Source: CAZVYJ01 sp964631565
GTDB lineage: Bacteria > Planctomycetota > Phycisphaerae > SM23-33
Assembly (NCBI GenBank): GCA_964631565.1
Contig: CAZVYJ010000030.1
Coordinates: 1-32,271, forward strand
Reading direction: 5' to 3'
DNA: 32,271 nucleotides
How positions within the stretch are numbered: position 1 is the first letter of the stretch; each line of letters opens with the position of its first letter. The notes beneath the pieces were generated by a model, which was not told the DNA's origin, did not search any database, and saw only the letters and a program-made list of their open reading frames with translations. Shown piece after piece: positions 8,440-16,683 of this stretch. A program made the position numbers and the translations under genes.

Positions 8440-9486
8440 TTACCTGTACACGCCGTATTCGAGAATCGTGTCGAACATCGTGATAATGTTTTCGACCGGC
8501 GTTTCGACCAGTATCGAATCGTGGCTGGCTCCGCCGATGTACCCGCCGCCGGGCATCATCACATCCAGCACCTTTTTCGTACTTTCGCGGACGCAATCCG
8601 CATCGCCTTCGATAAGCACGTGATGCGAGTCTATGCCGCCGTTGAAAACAATCCTGTCGCCGAATTCTTTCTTGAGCCGCGACAGTTCCATTCCCCGGCA
8701 GGTCGTCTGGACGGCGTGAATCGAGTCCAGGCCGGCCTCGATCATCGCGGGCAGCAGCTCGTATATTCCGCCGCAGCAGTGCAGCTGGGTCTTGAGGCCG
8801 AATTCATGCCCCATGTCTATCAGCCGCTTCTGGTGCGGCATGAGAAACCTGCGGAACATCGCCTCGCTGACCATCGGCCCGTTCTGCGTGCCGTAGTCGT
8901 TGCCCATGAAGTAAATGTCCATCAGGTCGGCGGCTTCCTCGAATATCCGCAGGTTGATTTCAGCGTAGTAATCAACGATATGCTGCAGGACGGCATCGAC
9001 GATTTCCGGCGCCTCGTACATCTTGATAAACATGTTTTCCATGCCGAGCATTTCCATCGCGTCGTGCCAGAACGGTGCCCAGTCGCCGCCGAGAATCGCG
9101 TACTTGCCGCGATGTTTCTCGGCCTCGGCGCGAACATGCGAAACGTCTACCAGTTTCGGGTCGGGCCAGGGATAGTTGTTGATATCGTCAAGCGTGGCAT
9201 TTGCCAGCGGCTCGTTGAGAGCCTGCCCGTAACCCACGCCGCCGCGGTCGATTCCCCATACATTCCGGCTCGTCGCGCCGGGAATTTGAGGCGTGAGTTT
9301 CGGCCCGGCGTACCAGGCCATCACCCGGCGGAAATCATCGTGAAATCTGACAGACAGGGCCTCGTCGTCAAGCCCAAGTTCGTTTTTCGCCTTCGCCCAG
9401 AACTCAATCGACGCTCCACACCACATAGGAACCCGGTCCGGCTGGCGGTGTTCGAATGCGGTCATCACTCTCTCTCGCGGTGTCAT
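8440..9486 (-). CDS. Uroporphyrinogen decarboxylase (URO-D) superfamily protein, possibly corrinoid methyltransferase-like
   Basis: A 348-residue protein starting MTPRERVMTAFEHRQPDRVP, the common opening of the URO-D superfamily. The motif LHCCGGIYELLPAMIEAG (residues 235-252) matches the H-x-C-G zinc-binding motif of the MtaA/CmuA methyltransferase branch (H236, C238) rather than true HemE, as do NGGID and the late GGYIGGASHD segment. Such proteins move methyl groups between corrinoids and thiols, or act on unknown substrates. No corrinoid protein is encoded nearby. A strong GAGGAGG site lies 12 bases before the ATG, a somewhat long spacing. The length fits the family. A HemE role is unlikely but not excluded. 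Confidence 0.8.
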   Translation of the reverse strand: MTPRERVMTAFEHRQPDRVPMWCGASIEFWAKAKNELGLDDEALSVRFHDDFRRVMAWYAGPKLTPQIPGATSRNVWGIDRGGVGYGQALNEPLANATLDDINNYPWPDPKLVDVSHVRAEAEKHRGKYAILGGDWAPFWHDAMEMLGMENMFIKMYEAPEIVDAVLQHIVDYYAEINLRIFEEAADLMDIYFMGNDYGTQNGPMVSEAMFRRFLMPHQKRLIDMGHEFGLKTQLHCCGGIYELLPAMIEAGLDSIHAVQTTCRGMELSRLKKEFGDRIVFNGGIDSHHVLIEGDADCVRESTKKVLDVMMPGGGYIGGASHDSILVETPVENIITMFDTILEYGVYR

Positions 9487-9536
9487 TACTGCTCACTGCC
9501 TCCTCTGTTCCGCGTTAAGCGGACTTTCCTGGATAT

Positions 9537-9576
9537 AAAAACGGCCGCATTAAAATGCCGGACTGTAAACGCGGCC
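9537..9576 (-). terminator. Intrinsic terminator after purE
   Basis: On the minus strand, GGCCGCGTT (9576-9568) pairs with AATGCGGCC (9551-9543) to form a 9-bp stem, followed by G and a run of five T. It lies just after the purE stop and separates purE from the URO-D-family gene. Confidence 0.75.
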
Positions 9577-9584
9577 CGCCGCAA

Positions 9585-10088
9585 TTACCCGTTCCTGCGA
9601 ACGGCGGCGTCCTTTTCCATCACTTTGTCCGCCTGCTCTTTTTTGAACGCCACGAGCTTGGCAGCCAGTGCGGCGTCCGAAACGGCGAGAATTTCCGCGG
9701 CGTAGATTGCCGCGTTGGTCGCGCCGGCCTTGTCGATGCTCATGCACGCCACCGGAATGCCGGGCGGCATCTGCATGGTGCTCAGCGCCGCGTCGACACC
9801 ATTGAGCGGCCCGGATGCTATCGGCACGCCGACCACCGGCAGCGTCGTGTTCGCCGCCAGCACGCCGCCGAGGGCTGCGCTCATACCGGCCGCTGCGATG
9901 ATTACCTTCAGCCCGCGGTCCCTTGCGGATGAGGCGTACTCGTGTGCAACGCTGGGTGTTCTGTGGGCGGAAATGACCCGAACCTCGTACGGGATGCCGA
10001 ACGCCTTAAGCTGCTTGAGGCATCGTTCCATCGTTTCAAGATCGTTGTCGCTGCCCATCACCACGCCGACTATCGGTTTCTCTGCCAT
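9585..10088 (-). CDS. purE: N5-carboxyaminoimidazole ribonucleotide mutase (PurE)
   Basis: A 167-residue protein of purine biosynthesis that interconverts N5-CAIR and CAIR in the cytoplasm. It shows MGSDNDLETM (residues 11-20), the catalytic-loop SAHRTP with H42, and NGVDAALSTMQMPPGIPVA, as in class I PurE. The AAHLPG-type motif of class I enzymes reads SAALGG (70-75), so the usual second histidine is alanine at A72. The ATG at 10088 has an AAAGGTG site 5 bases upstream. A TTG five codons earlier would overlap that site. No purK lies beside it. It follows the dehydrogenase gene by 34 nt on the same strand and ends at its own terminator. Confidence 0.9.
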   Translation of the reverse strand: MAEKPIVGVVMGSDNDLETMERCLKQLKAFGIPYEVRVISAHRTPSVAHEYASSARDRGLKVIIAAAGMSAALGGVLAANTTLPVVGVPIASGPLNGVDAALSTMQMPPGIPVACMSIDKAGATNAAIYAAEILAVSDAALAAKLVAFKKEQADKVMEKDAAVRRNG

Positions 10089-10122
10089 GGTTTCACCTTT
10101 CAATCAGGCCGCAGCCGGAAAG

Positions 10123-11370
10123 TTATCTGAAATCAAACGCCACCTTAATTGCCTCATGGCGACCTTTGTTCATGGCCGTCTCAAAGGCCCTGCGGTAATT
10201 CTTCAGGCCGAAAGTATGCGTCAAGAAGCCCCGCACGTCCAGCTTTCCGTTGACCATAAGTTCATGCACAAGCTGGTATGTCCCGAGCCGGCGGCCGGCG
10301 AATGTTTCGATGCTCCTGCCGTACGAGCCTGAAAATGTAAGCTCGGAGAACCACAGCGGCGTTATGTCCAGCTTGCCGCCGTGGCCGGTAGCGACCATAA
10401 CCACCTGCCCGCGATTACATGACCACTTGAGGCATTCGTTAATCGCCTGCGGCGAGCCGACGCAGTCGAAAACCACATCGTACCCGCCTGACAGCATGTA
10501 ATTGCCGAATCTCACGGCGTGAACTTTGCCGCCGGTCAGTTCCGCGACGGTCTCGAACCGCTGCTTTGCGTCATCAGGCAGACGGACGAATTCATCCGCG
10601 CCGAGCCGGCGTGCTACCGGCTCGAGGTAGCCGGCGCGTTCTATCACGTGAATCTCACCGGCAAAACCTACCGCACGCAGCGACGTGATTATCCCGAGTC
10701 CGAGCACCCCGCCGCCATACACGAGTATCCGCTTCGCCGATGCATAATCGGTTTTCAGCACCGCGTGCAGGCTGCACGCCAGCGGGTCCGTCAGAACCGC
10801 CTGCTCGTCGCTCAGTTGATCGGGTACTTCGACAAGCTGGCTTTTGTGGGCGACGAAATACTCGCCGAACGACCCGCCTGTCCTGCTGTTATAGCCGATG
10901 CTCGTTCCGGGCGGGAGCTTCGCGCTGCCCTCGTCGGAAGCGAAGTTGTCACACGCGCCGAACTGCCCCGCCCGGCATCGCGGGCAGAGCGGCTCGATGC
11001 CGCGAGGCTCGCAGCAGAGCGTAGGCTCGACGCAGACCCGTTTGCCGACCCACGATGAATCGACGGCCGGGCCGGTCTCCTCCACGATTGCGACGTTCTC
11101 GTGCCCGAGCACCAGCGGGAACGACGTGAACGCCTGGAGTATCGAGTTTGGCGGCTGCTTCTGGGCGAGGATGGCCACGTCGCTGCCGCATATCCCGCCC
11201 ATGACCGTCCGGACCAGAACCCAGTCCTCGCCCGGCAGTTGCGGTTTGGGGGCGTCGGTCTTAAGCGACAGCCCGTTCAGGCGTGACCGCAGGCAGCCGG
11301 GCCAAAAAAACCTGAGCCACTTGCAGGTGACCCAGCCGATAGGATTTATATTGCAATAAACTGCAAGCAT
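10123..11370 (-). CDS. Zinc-dependent medium-chain alcohol/sugar dehydrogenase
   Basis: A 415-residue member of the medium-chain dehydrogenase family. Catalytic zinc ligands are in GGICGSD (C61) and GHEN (H90, E91). The structural-zinc lobe is Cys-rich (C119, C120, C129, C132, C140 in LCPRCRAGQFGACDN) but longer than usual. The nucleotide-binding Rossmann segment is VYGGGVLGLG (about 217-226). The substrate is not evident; threonine-dehydrogenase-like or sorbitol-dehydrogenase-like sugars or alcohols are possible. The frame runs open to 12264, but that extra part is antisense to the phosphatase lipoprotein. The start at 11370 leaves a 90-base divergent promoter region. Its ribosome binding site is weak, so a start some residues further in is possible. 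Confidence 0.85.
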   Translation of the reverse strand: MLAVYCNINPIGWVTCKWLRFFWPGCLRSRLNGLSLKTDAPKPQLPGEDWVLVRTVMGGICGSDVAILAQKQPPNSILQAFTSFPLVLGHENVAIVEETGPAVDSSWVGKRVCVEPTLCCEPRGIEPLCPRCRAGQFGACDNFASDEGSAKLPPGTSIGYNSRTGGSFGEYFVAHKSQLVEVPDQLSDEQAVLTDPLACSLHAVLKTDYASAKRILVYGGGVLGLGIITSLRAVGFAGEIHVIERAGYLEPVARRLGADEFVRLPDDAKQRFETVAELTGGKVHAVRFGNYMLSGGYDVVFDCVGSPQAINECLKWSCNRGQVVMVATGHGGKLDITPLWFSELTFSGSYGRSIETFAGRRLGTYQLVHELMVNGKLDVRGFLTHTFGLKNYRRAFETAMNKGRHEAIKVAFDFR

Positions 11371-11460
11371 AGGAAATCCGGATACAGGCGGCCGCTCAAA
11401 CGCGTAAAATGGTAAGCTGTAATTTGTAACGAGCGATTCCGCGATATTGGAGAAGATGAT

Positions 11461-12936
11461 ATGAGAACGACCTTGCTGCTGGCAAGTGCAAGCTTGATGT
11501 TGGCCGCCTGCGGATGCCAGAAGCCGGTGAATTTCCCGGCCGACTCGGACGCCCAGGCGGCGGCTGCCCTTAACGCGGCAGGCGCTTACGACGCAAACCA
11601 CGACGGCAAACCGGACTTTTTCACGTTCGCCGACGAAAGCGGCAGAATCGACCGCATCGGCTACGACACCAACGGCGACGGAAAACCGGACAGCATCATT
11701 TCGCTCGATACTGCGAGGCTCGGCCGCTGCCGGCATCTCGTAATCATCCTCGACGGGTTCGGCTATGACACAATCCAGGAGTACCGCCGCAGCGGCGGGC
11801 TGAGGCTTTTCCATGAACCATCCCGCATCATCGCGCCGTATCCGACGCTGACTGACGTCTGCATGGAAGACATTTTCGATTACGTGCCGACTCCGGGTTT
11901 CGAGGCGGTTTACTACGACCACAGAAAAAATTGCAGGAAAGGCGGCAAGGACGATTACCTCGAAGCCGACAACCAGCCGTATAACAGGCTGTTTCAATAC
12001 CGGGCCGATCTTATCCTGGACGCAATCGGCTACGTCTGGCCGTGGTCGGTGTTCGGCAAGGAAATAAATGACGCCAAGCGGCAATGGGACAGTTCGAAAA
12101 AACAGGAATTCATCGCGTATTTCGTCAGTTCCGCCGGCATGGGCACCAGAGAGGGCAAAGAAGGACAATTCAGGGCCTTGAAGCGGACCGAGCAGTTCAT
12201 CAATCAGGTCATCTATGAAACCAACGGCCTGACGCAGGTCACGATGCTTTCCGACCACGGACACAGCTATACGCCGGCGACGCGGATAGATTTCGTCAAG
12301 GAACTCAAGGATCGCAAGTGGCGGCCCGTCAAGTCACTCAAAGACGAACGCGACTTCGTTGATCTCGGTTTCGGGCTGGTGACTTACGCCAATTTCGCCA
12401 CGCACAGCCCGGCCGCACTCGCCGCGGACCTGGTGCAGATTGAAGGCGTGGAACTGGCCAGCTACGCTGAAGACGACAGCGTCGTCCTGCTCGGCCGCAA
12501 CGGGCAGAAGGCGATTATCCGTCAGAAGGAAAACAGGTACAAATACGAAACGGTCAGCGGCGATCCGCTCAGGCTGGCGCAAATTCTCGCAAAAATACCC
12601 GCCGATGCAGACGGCTATCGTGACGCCCAGCAGCTTTTCGACGCAACGGTCGAGCATGAATACCCCGCCCCCCTGCAGCGGATATGGCGGGCGCACTTCG
12701 GACTGGTTATCAATCCGCCGGACGTCATCGCATCGCTTCAGAACAATTATTTCGCGGGGTCCGACTCGCTGGCGAAGATGGTGAAAATAGCATCGACGCA
12801 CGGCGGGCTGAATCGCAGCAACAGCACGGCGTTCATCATGACAACCGCCGGTCCGCTGCCTAAGGCGATGCAGTCCAAGGATATCCCAGCGGCAATGAAA
12901 AAACTCACCGGAAACGCCTGGCCGATGGGAAAATAA
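11461..12936 (+). CDS. Lipoprotein with EF-hand-like loops and alkaline-phosphatase-superfamily domain
   Basis: A 491-residue protein. The signal peptide ends in the lipobox LAAC with C17 as the lipidated cysteine. Two calcium-loop sequences follow, DANHDGKPD (44-52) and DTNGDGKPD (69-77), as in EF-hand or thrombospondin-type-3 repeats. The rest (about 90-440) resembles the alkaline phosphatase/phosphodiesterase fold: VIILDGFGYD with D98, APYPTLTD with a possible Thr nucleophile (T129 or T131), and MLSDHGHSY with D265, H266 and H268 as likely metal ligands. It probably faces the periplasm or the cell surface and hydrolyses a phospho- or sulfo-ester. A GGAGAAG site precedes the ATG. Its stop lies 4 nt from the stop of the convergent metX-metW gene. 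Confidence 0.8.
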   Translation: MRTTLLLASASLMLAACGCQKPVNFPADSDAQAAAALNAAGAYDANHDGKPDFFTFADESGRIDRIGYDTNGDGKPDSIISLDTARLGRCRHLVIILDGFGYDTIQEYRRSGGLRLFHEPSRIIAPYPTLTDVCMEDIFDYVPTPGFEAVYYDHRKNCRKGGKDDYLEADNQPYNRLFQYRADLILDAIGYVWPWSVFGKEINDAKRQWDSSKKQEFIAYFVSSAGMGTREGKEGQFRALKRTEQFINQVIYETNGLTQVTMLSDHGHSYTPATRIDFVKELKDRKWRPVKSLKDERDFVDLGFGLVTYANFATHSPAALAADLVQIEGVELASYAEDDSVVLLGRNGQKAIIRQKENRYKYETVSGDPLRLAQILAKIPADADGYRDAQQLFDATVEHEYPAPLQRIWRAHFGLVINPPDVIASLQNNYFAGSDSLAKMVKIASTHGGLNRSNSTAFIMTTAGPLPKAMQSKDIPAAMKKLTGNAWPMGK

Positions 12937-12940
12937 CGAC

Positions 12941-14752
12941 CTACTTGCTCAGCACGAAAATCGCAAGGTCGGCGTTGAGGTTCGGGTCTTCCGTGACTTC
13001 TCGGCCTTCTTCGGTATCCAGGGCGATGCGCAGGTTCACCTTGATGCCCTTCTCGCGGCAGAAATCCTCGAAGTCCGCAATCGAGAGGAACCGGATATTC
13101 GGCGTGTTGTACCACTTGTAGTGCAGTATGCCCGGGGCCTCGGGAGCCTTGCCCTGCTCAGCAAGCATTTTTCGCAGTTTGTGATATGCGAAGTTCGGGA
13201 ACGTCACTATGCAGCGATGCCCAACCCGCAGCATGTCGGCCATCACGCCTTCGACGTCGCGGACAGCCTGCAGTGTCTGCGAAAGTATTACAACGTCGAA
13301 CTGCTTGTCATAGAACTGCGGCAAGCCTTCGTCGAGATTTGCGTGAATGATATCCAGTCCGCGATGCACGCCGGCGAGCACAGCATGCTCGCTGAGTTCG
13401 ACACCGACCAGCCGCTTGTGTCCGCGGCGCTTGAGCCTTTCCAGAAGCACGCCCGTTCCGCAGCCGAGGTCAAGCACGCTTGCGCCGTGCGGGATAAGTT
13501 CGACAATTCGGTCGTAATCAAGCCGCCGACCGTGAAAAATACTCGTGTGACTGTGCCAGTGATAAGCATCTTTTTCCTGCTGAGCCTGGGCTGCCGTCGC
13601 ACCTGCTGTATTGGCGAGAAACGCCCGCACCAGTCCGCCGTAAGTTTCCAGCGAATCTTCCAGCAGGAAAGCGTCATGCCCGCTGCTGCTGGTCACGTTG
13701 CAGTAGCTGACCGGCTTGTCGTTCGCTATCAGCGCGTTGACAATCTGCTGCGACTGTTCCGGCGGAAACAGCCAGTCGCTTGTATAGCTGACGACGAGCC
13801 AGCGGCAGGTTGTTTTTGCGAACGCGGCAACGAGCTGCTCTGGCGTGTCGCCCATATCGAACAGGTCCATCGCCAGCGAAAGCGTAACGTAGCTGTTTGC
13901 GTCGAATCGCTCGACGAATTTGTCGCCCTGGTAGCCCAGATACGAGCCGACGGAAAACTGCTTCTCAAAATCGGTATCCACGTTCCGCGGAGCGTGGCGG
14001 TCGCGGCCGAACTTCTCTCGCATCGCTTCCGGCGAGAGATAGGTTATGTGGCCTATCATTCTCGCGATGGCCAGACCGACGTTTGGCTTGGCGGCCGCAT
14101 CGTAATACTGGCCGTCACGGAAATTCGGATCGCGAAGAATCGCGTTGCGCCCGACAACGTCGAACGCAAGGGCCTGGCTGGTAAGCCTCGGTGACGTCGC
14201 AATCGCGGCGACGGCACGCACCTTTTCCGGGAACATCGTCGCCCATGCGAGCACCTGGTGGCCGCCGACCGAGCCGCCGATGACAGCCAGCAACTTGCTG
14301 ATGCCAAGGTGCTCCACCAGCCGGCGCTGAACCTCAACCATGTCCTGGATGGTAATCGCCGGAAAATCCCGACCATAACGCTTTTTGGTAGCAGGATTTA
14401 TGCTGTTAGGTCCGGTCGTTCCCCGACATCCGCCAAGGATGTTCGGACAGATGACGAAATACTTGTCGGTATCGACCGCCTTGCCCGGACCGACAAGAAT
14501 GTCCCACCAGCCCGGGTCGTCGGAAGCGTCGTGGCGGGCAACATGCGAGTCGCCGCTGAGCGCATGACAGATAAGCACCGCGTTGGATGCGTCGGTATTA
14601 AGTTCGCCGTAGGTTTCGTATGCGACTGTAACCTCCGGCAGACTGCCGCCGCGATGAAGTCTGAGCGGCTCGCTGAAGGTCACGGTCTTTGCGTACTTCA
14701 GAGGCCCGCCGCTTCTTACACTGTCGCTGCTGTTCAGAAAATCTTCGCCCAT
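12941..14752 (-). CDS. metX-metW: Fused homoserine O-acyltransferase (MetX) and MetW methyltransferase-like protein
   Basis: A 603-residue fusion. Residues about 20-383 are MetX, an alpha/beta-hydrolase-fold enzyme that acylates homoserine for methionine synthesis. They include CHALSGDSHVA, the nucleophile elbow GGSVGGHQ (S161), D326 in SYTSDWLFPP and H359 in SSSGHDAFL. After a short Ala/Gln-rich linker, residues about 410-603 are MetW, with the SAM-binding-type motif VLDLGCGTG (426-434), GVELSE and FPNFAYHKLR. In many bacteria metX and metW are separate neighbours. Acetyl- versus succinyl-CoA use cannot be told from motifs alone. The gene begins 5 nt after the metY stop, with little ribosome binding site of its own, so coupling to metY and control by the upstream SAM riboswitch are likely. 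Confidence 0.93.
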   Translation of the reverse strand: MGEDFLNSSDSVRSGGPLKYAKTVTFSEPLRLHRGGSLPEVTVAYETYGELNTDASNAVLICHALSGDSHVARHDASDDPGWWDILVGPGKAVDTDKYFVICPNILGGCRGTTGPNSINPATKKRYGRDFPAITIQDMVEVQRRLVEHLGISKLLAVIGGSVGGHQVLAWATMFPEKVRAVAAIATSPRLTSQALAFDVVGRNAILRDPNFRDGQYYDAAAKPNVGLAIARMIGHITYLSPEAMREKFGRDRHAPRNVDTDFEKQFSVGSYLGYQGDKFVERFDANSYVTLSLAMDLFDMGDTPEQLVAAFAKTTCRWLVVSYTSDWLFPPEQSQQIVNALIANDKPVSYCNVTSSSGHDAFLLEDSLETYGGLVRAFLANTAGATAAQAQQEKDAYHWHSHTSIFHGRRLDYDRIVELIPHGASVLDLGCGTGVLLERLKRRGHKRLVGVELSEHAVLAGVHRGLDIIHANLDEGLPQFYDKQFDVVILSQTLQAVRDVEGVMADMLRVGHRCIVTFPNFAYHKLRKMLAEQGKAPEAPGILHYKWYNTPNIRFLSIADFEDFCREKGIKVNLRIALDTEEGREVTEDPNLNADLAIFVLSK

Positions 14753-14757
14753 TTGGC

Positions 14758-16065
14758 CTATCCCTGCGACTTCCTCAATGCCTGGTCCAGATCGTTCTTT
14801 ATATCCTCAACATCTTCTATGCCGACGCACAGGCGGATGTATTCCGGTGTAACGCCGGCGGCCGCCTGCTCGGCGTCGGTAAGCTGCTGGTGCGTGGTGG
14901 AGGCCGGGTGTATCACCAGCGTCTTGGCGTCGCCGATGTTGGCGAGATGGCTGGCGAGCTTCACGTTGTTGATGAACTTCACGCCGGCGTCGCGCCCGCC
15001 CTTTATGCCGAATCCGATTATGGCGCCCTGCCCGTCCGGCATGTACTTCATGGCGTTGGCGTGGTGCGGGTGGTCTTTCCTCGACGGATGGTTCACCCAC
15101 GCAACGGCCGGATGGGTCGAAAGCCACTTCGCGATGGCGGAGGCATTTTCGCAGTGGCGCGGCATGCGGACGTGCAGCGTCTCAAGCCCGAGCAGAAACA
15201 GGAACGCAGCGAACGGACTCATGCAGCCGCCCGTGTCGCGCAGCCAGTGCTTCCGCATGTAGATGATATAGGCGATGTTGCCGATGTTCTTGAGCGCCTC
15301 GGTGAACACGACGCCGTGATACGCATCGTCCGGCTTGCAGAACTCCGGCCATTTGTCCGGGTTTGCGGCCCAGTCGAATTTGCCGCTGTCCACGACCGCC
15401 CCGCCGACGTGCACGCCGTGGCCGCCGATGTACTTGGTGGTCGAATAAACCACTATATCCGCGCCATGCTCCATCGGCCGCAGCAGCGCAGGCGTCGTAA
15501 CCGTGTTGTCCACGATGAGAGGCAGCTGCTGCGCGTGGGCGGCGTCGGCGACAGCCCGGAAGTCGGGCACGTTGTTTTTTGGATTGCCCATCGATTCGAT
15601 ATAAACGCAGCGAGTGTTCGCGTCGGCAAGTTTCGCGATTTTTTCCGGCTGGTCCGGGTCAAAGAACCGCACCTCGATGCCGAGTTTCCTGAACGTCTGG
15701 GTGAACAGCGTGACCGTGCCGCCGTAAAGGCTGTTCGCGGCGATGATGTTCTGCCCGGTCTTGGTAATTGTCGCGACCGAAGCCGTTATCGCAGCCATCC
15801 CGCTGGAGAACGCCAGCGACGCCGCCCCGCCGTCCAGTGCAGCCAGCCGCTTTTCAAGAACGTCGCAGGTGGGGTTCTGCAGGCGGGAGTAGATGTTGCC
15901 GAATTCCTTCAGTGCGAACAGGTCCGCGGCGTGCTGCGTCGAATCGAAGTTATACGCAACGGTCGAATAAATCGGCACAGCCCGCGAGTGCGTCGCCGCG
16001 TCCACTTCCTGCCCGGCGTGCAGCGCAAGCGTGCCAAGGCGATAATTATTTTTTTTGCCAGTCAT
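14758..16065 (-). CDS. metY: O-acetylhomoserine sulfhydrylase / aminocarboxypropyltransferase
   Basis: A 435-residue PLP enzyme of the Cys/Met metabolism family that joins sulfide with O-acylhomoserine to give homocysteine. It has NIYSRLQNPT (57-66), SSGMAA, the PLP ring-stacking region NSLYGGT (111-117), the Asp in VDNT (185-188), and the Schiff-base lysine K211 in YSTTKYIGGHG. The C-terminal part has LVIHPASTTH and VGIEDVEDI, both family-typical. The length of about 430 fits MetY rather than MetB or MetC (about 380-400). A GAAGGAG site lies 5 bases before the ATG. It is the first gene after the riboswitch and is followed by the metX-metW fusion. Confidence 0.93.
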   Translation of the reverse strand: MTGKKNNYRLGTLALHAGQEVDAATHSRAVPIYSTVAYNFDSTQHAADLFALKEFGNIYSRLQNPTCDVLEKRLAALDGGAASLAFSSGMAAITASVATITKTGQNIIAANSLYGGTVTLFTQTFRKLGIEVRFFDPDQPEKIAKLADANTRCVYIESMGNPKNNVPDFRAVADAAHAQQLPLIVDNTVTTPALLRPMEHGADIVVYSTTKYIGGHGVHVGGAVVDSGKFDWAANPDKWPEFCKPDDAYHGVVFTEALKNIGNIAYIIYMRKHWLRDTGGCMSPFAAFLFLLGLETLHVRMPRHCENASAIAKWLSTHPAVAWVNHPSRKDHPHHANAMKYMPDGQGAIIGFGIKGGRDAGVKFINNVKLASHLANIGDAKTLVIHPASTTHQQLTDAEQAAAGVTPEYIRLCVGIEDVEDIKNDLDQALRKSQG

Positions 16066-16198
16066 TACGTCTCCTTCCGTCTGCCGCAGCTACGGCTGAC
16101 TAAGTTAACATCGCACGGGTGTGCGGGCAATCAAGAGCCGGGCAGCCTGCGGGAGAATTTCGACGTGCCGGGCAAACCCGGTAACGGTGAACGCCAAT

Positions 16199-16221
16199 AA
16201 AAAACCTCTCATACAGAGAGG
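16199..16221 (-). terminator. Riboswitch-controlled intrinsic terminator
   Basis: On the minus strand, CCTCTC (16221-16216) and GAGAGG (16210-16205) form a hairpin with a TGTAT loop, followed by six T (16204-16199). It sits between the SAM aptamer and metY. GAGGCC at 16252-16247 can pair with GGCCTC at 16223-16218, enclosing a CCCGCG/CGCGGG stem. That alternative antiterminator would remove the 5' arm of this hairpin. Confidence 0.88.
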
Positions 16222-16251
16222 CCACCATTGCCCGCGATTGGCGCGGGGCCT

Positions 16252-16346
16252 CATCGGTCCTGTCAGGCTGGCTGGGGCACCTTAACCGGCTTTCCGGGCA
16301 GGTTGCCGTGCGGTCTTCGGGCCAGTTCCCTTACGCACTCTCGATG
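16252..16346 (-). promoter_or_regulatory. SAM-I (S-box) riboswitch aptamer upstream of metY
   Basis: Read on the minus strand, the region shows the S-box pattern. P1 is CATCG (16346-16342) with CGATG (16256-16252). P2 is GTGCG with CGCAC, carrying the GGGA and GAAGA kink-turn sides. The loop CTGGCCC can form a pseudoknot with GCCAG downstream. Next come the conserved GGCAACC, then a P3 stem, AAGGTGCC, and a small P4 CCT/AGG. The family binds S-adenosylmethionine and then permits the terminator to form, switching off methionine synthesis genes. The last base of P1 is shared with the antiterminator, which is the expected switching design. Confidence 0.92.
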
Positions 16347-16355
16347 CTGTTCAAT

Positions 16356-16384
16356 ATATTAAACAAAAGTTCAGGGCAGGTCAA
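16356..16384 (-). promoter_or_regulatory. Sigma70-type promoter of the met unit
   Basis: On the minus strand, TTGACC (16384-16379) and TAATAT (16361-16356) are separated by exactly 17 bases. The predicted transcription start, near 16349, falls directly at the 5' edge of the SAM riboswitch. The placement between the acp stop and the aptamer supports it. Confidence 0.8.
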
Positions 16385-16414
16385 TGGCGTTTTTCGACCC
16401 GCCGATCATTTTAT

Positions 16415-16657
16415 TCAGTTTACGTATTTGCCTATGAACTCAACAGCGTCGCCGACGGTCTGGACGGAAAGTGCAGCCTCGTTGTCCATCTCTATGCCGA
16501 ATTCCTCCTCGAACCCGGCCACCAGCTGAATGGACTGCGTGCTCTCGGCCCCAAGGTCGAATACGAAGTTGCTTTCCGGAGTCACCATATCGGCATCGAT
16601 GTTAAGCACCTGACATACAACGCCGATAACCCGTTTCTGAATTTCGCTCTTGTTCAT
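16415..16657 (-). CDS. Acyl carrier protein
   Basis: An 80-residue acidic helical protein with the phosphopantetheine site DLGAES (S39 when counted from the ATG at 16657) and the following helix TQSIQLVAGFEEEFGIEM, typical of acyl carrier proteins. The usual DSL is ES-T here, a modest variation. A GGAG site stands 6 bases before this ATG. An ATG four codons earlier would overlap that site. The gene follows an acyl-CoA synthetase by 26 nt on the same strand, and no fatty-acid synthesis genes such as fabF or fabD are next to it. It is therefore probably a specialised carrier rather than the housekeeping AcpP, but this is inference. Confidence 0.88.
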   Translation of the reverse strand: MNKSEIQKRVIGVVCQVLNIDADMVTPESNFVFDLGAESTQSIQLVAGFEEEFGIEMDNEAALSVQTVGDAVEFIGKYVN

Positions 16658-16683
16658 CGATATCTCCATCCGACAGAAGATTT

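Noticed and set aside
11371..12264. A long N-terminal extension of the dehydrogenase frame
   Set aside because: It is antisense to the phosphatase lipoprotein gene and carries no domain; the dehydrogenase fold starts after 11370.
14689..16200. A 503-residue plus-strand frame over metY
   Set aside because: It is antisense to metY, which has all PLP-enzyme motifs, and it has shadow-like composition.
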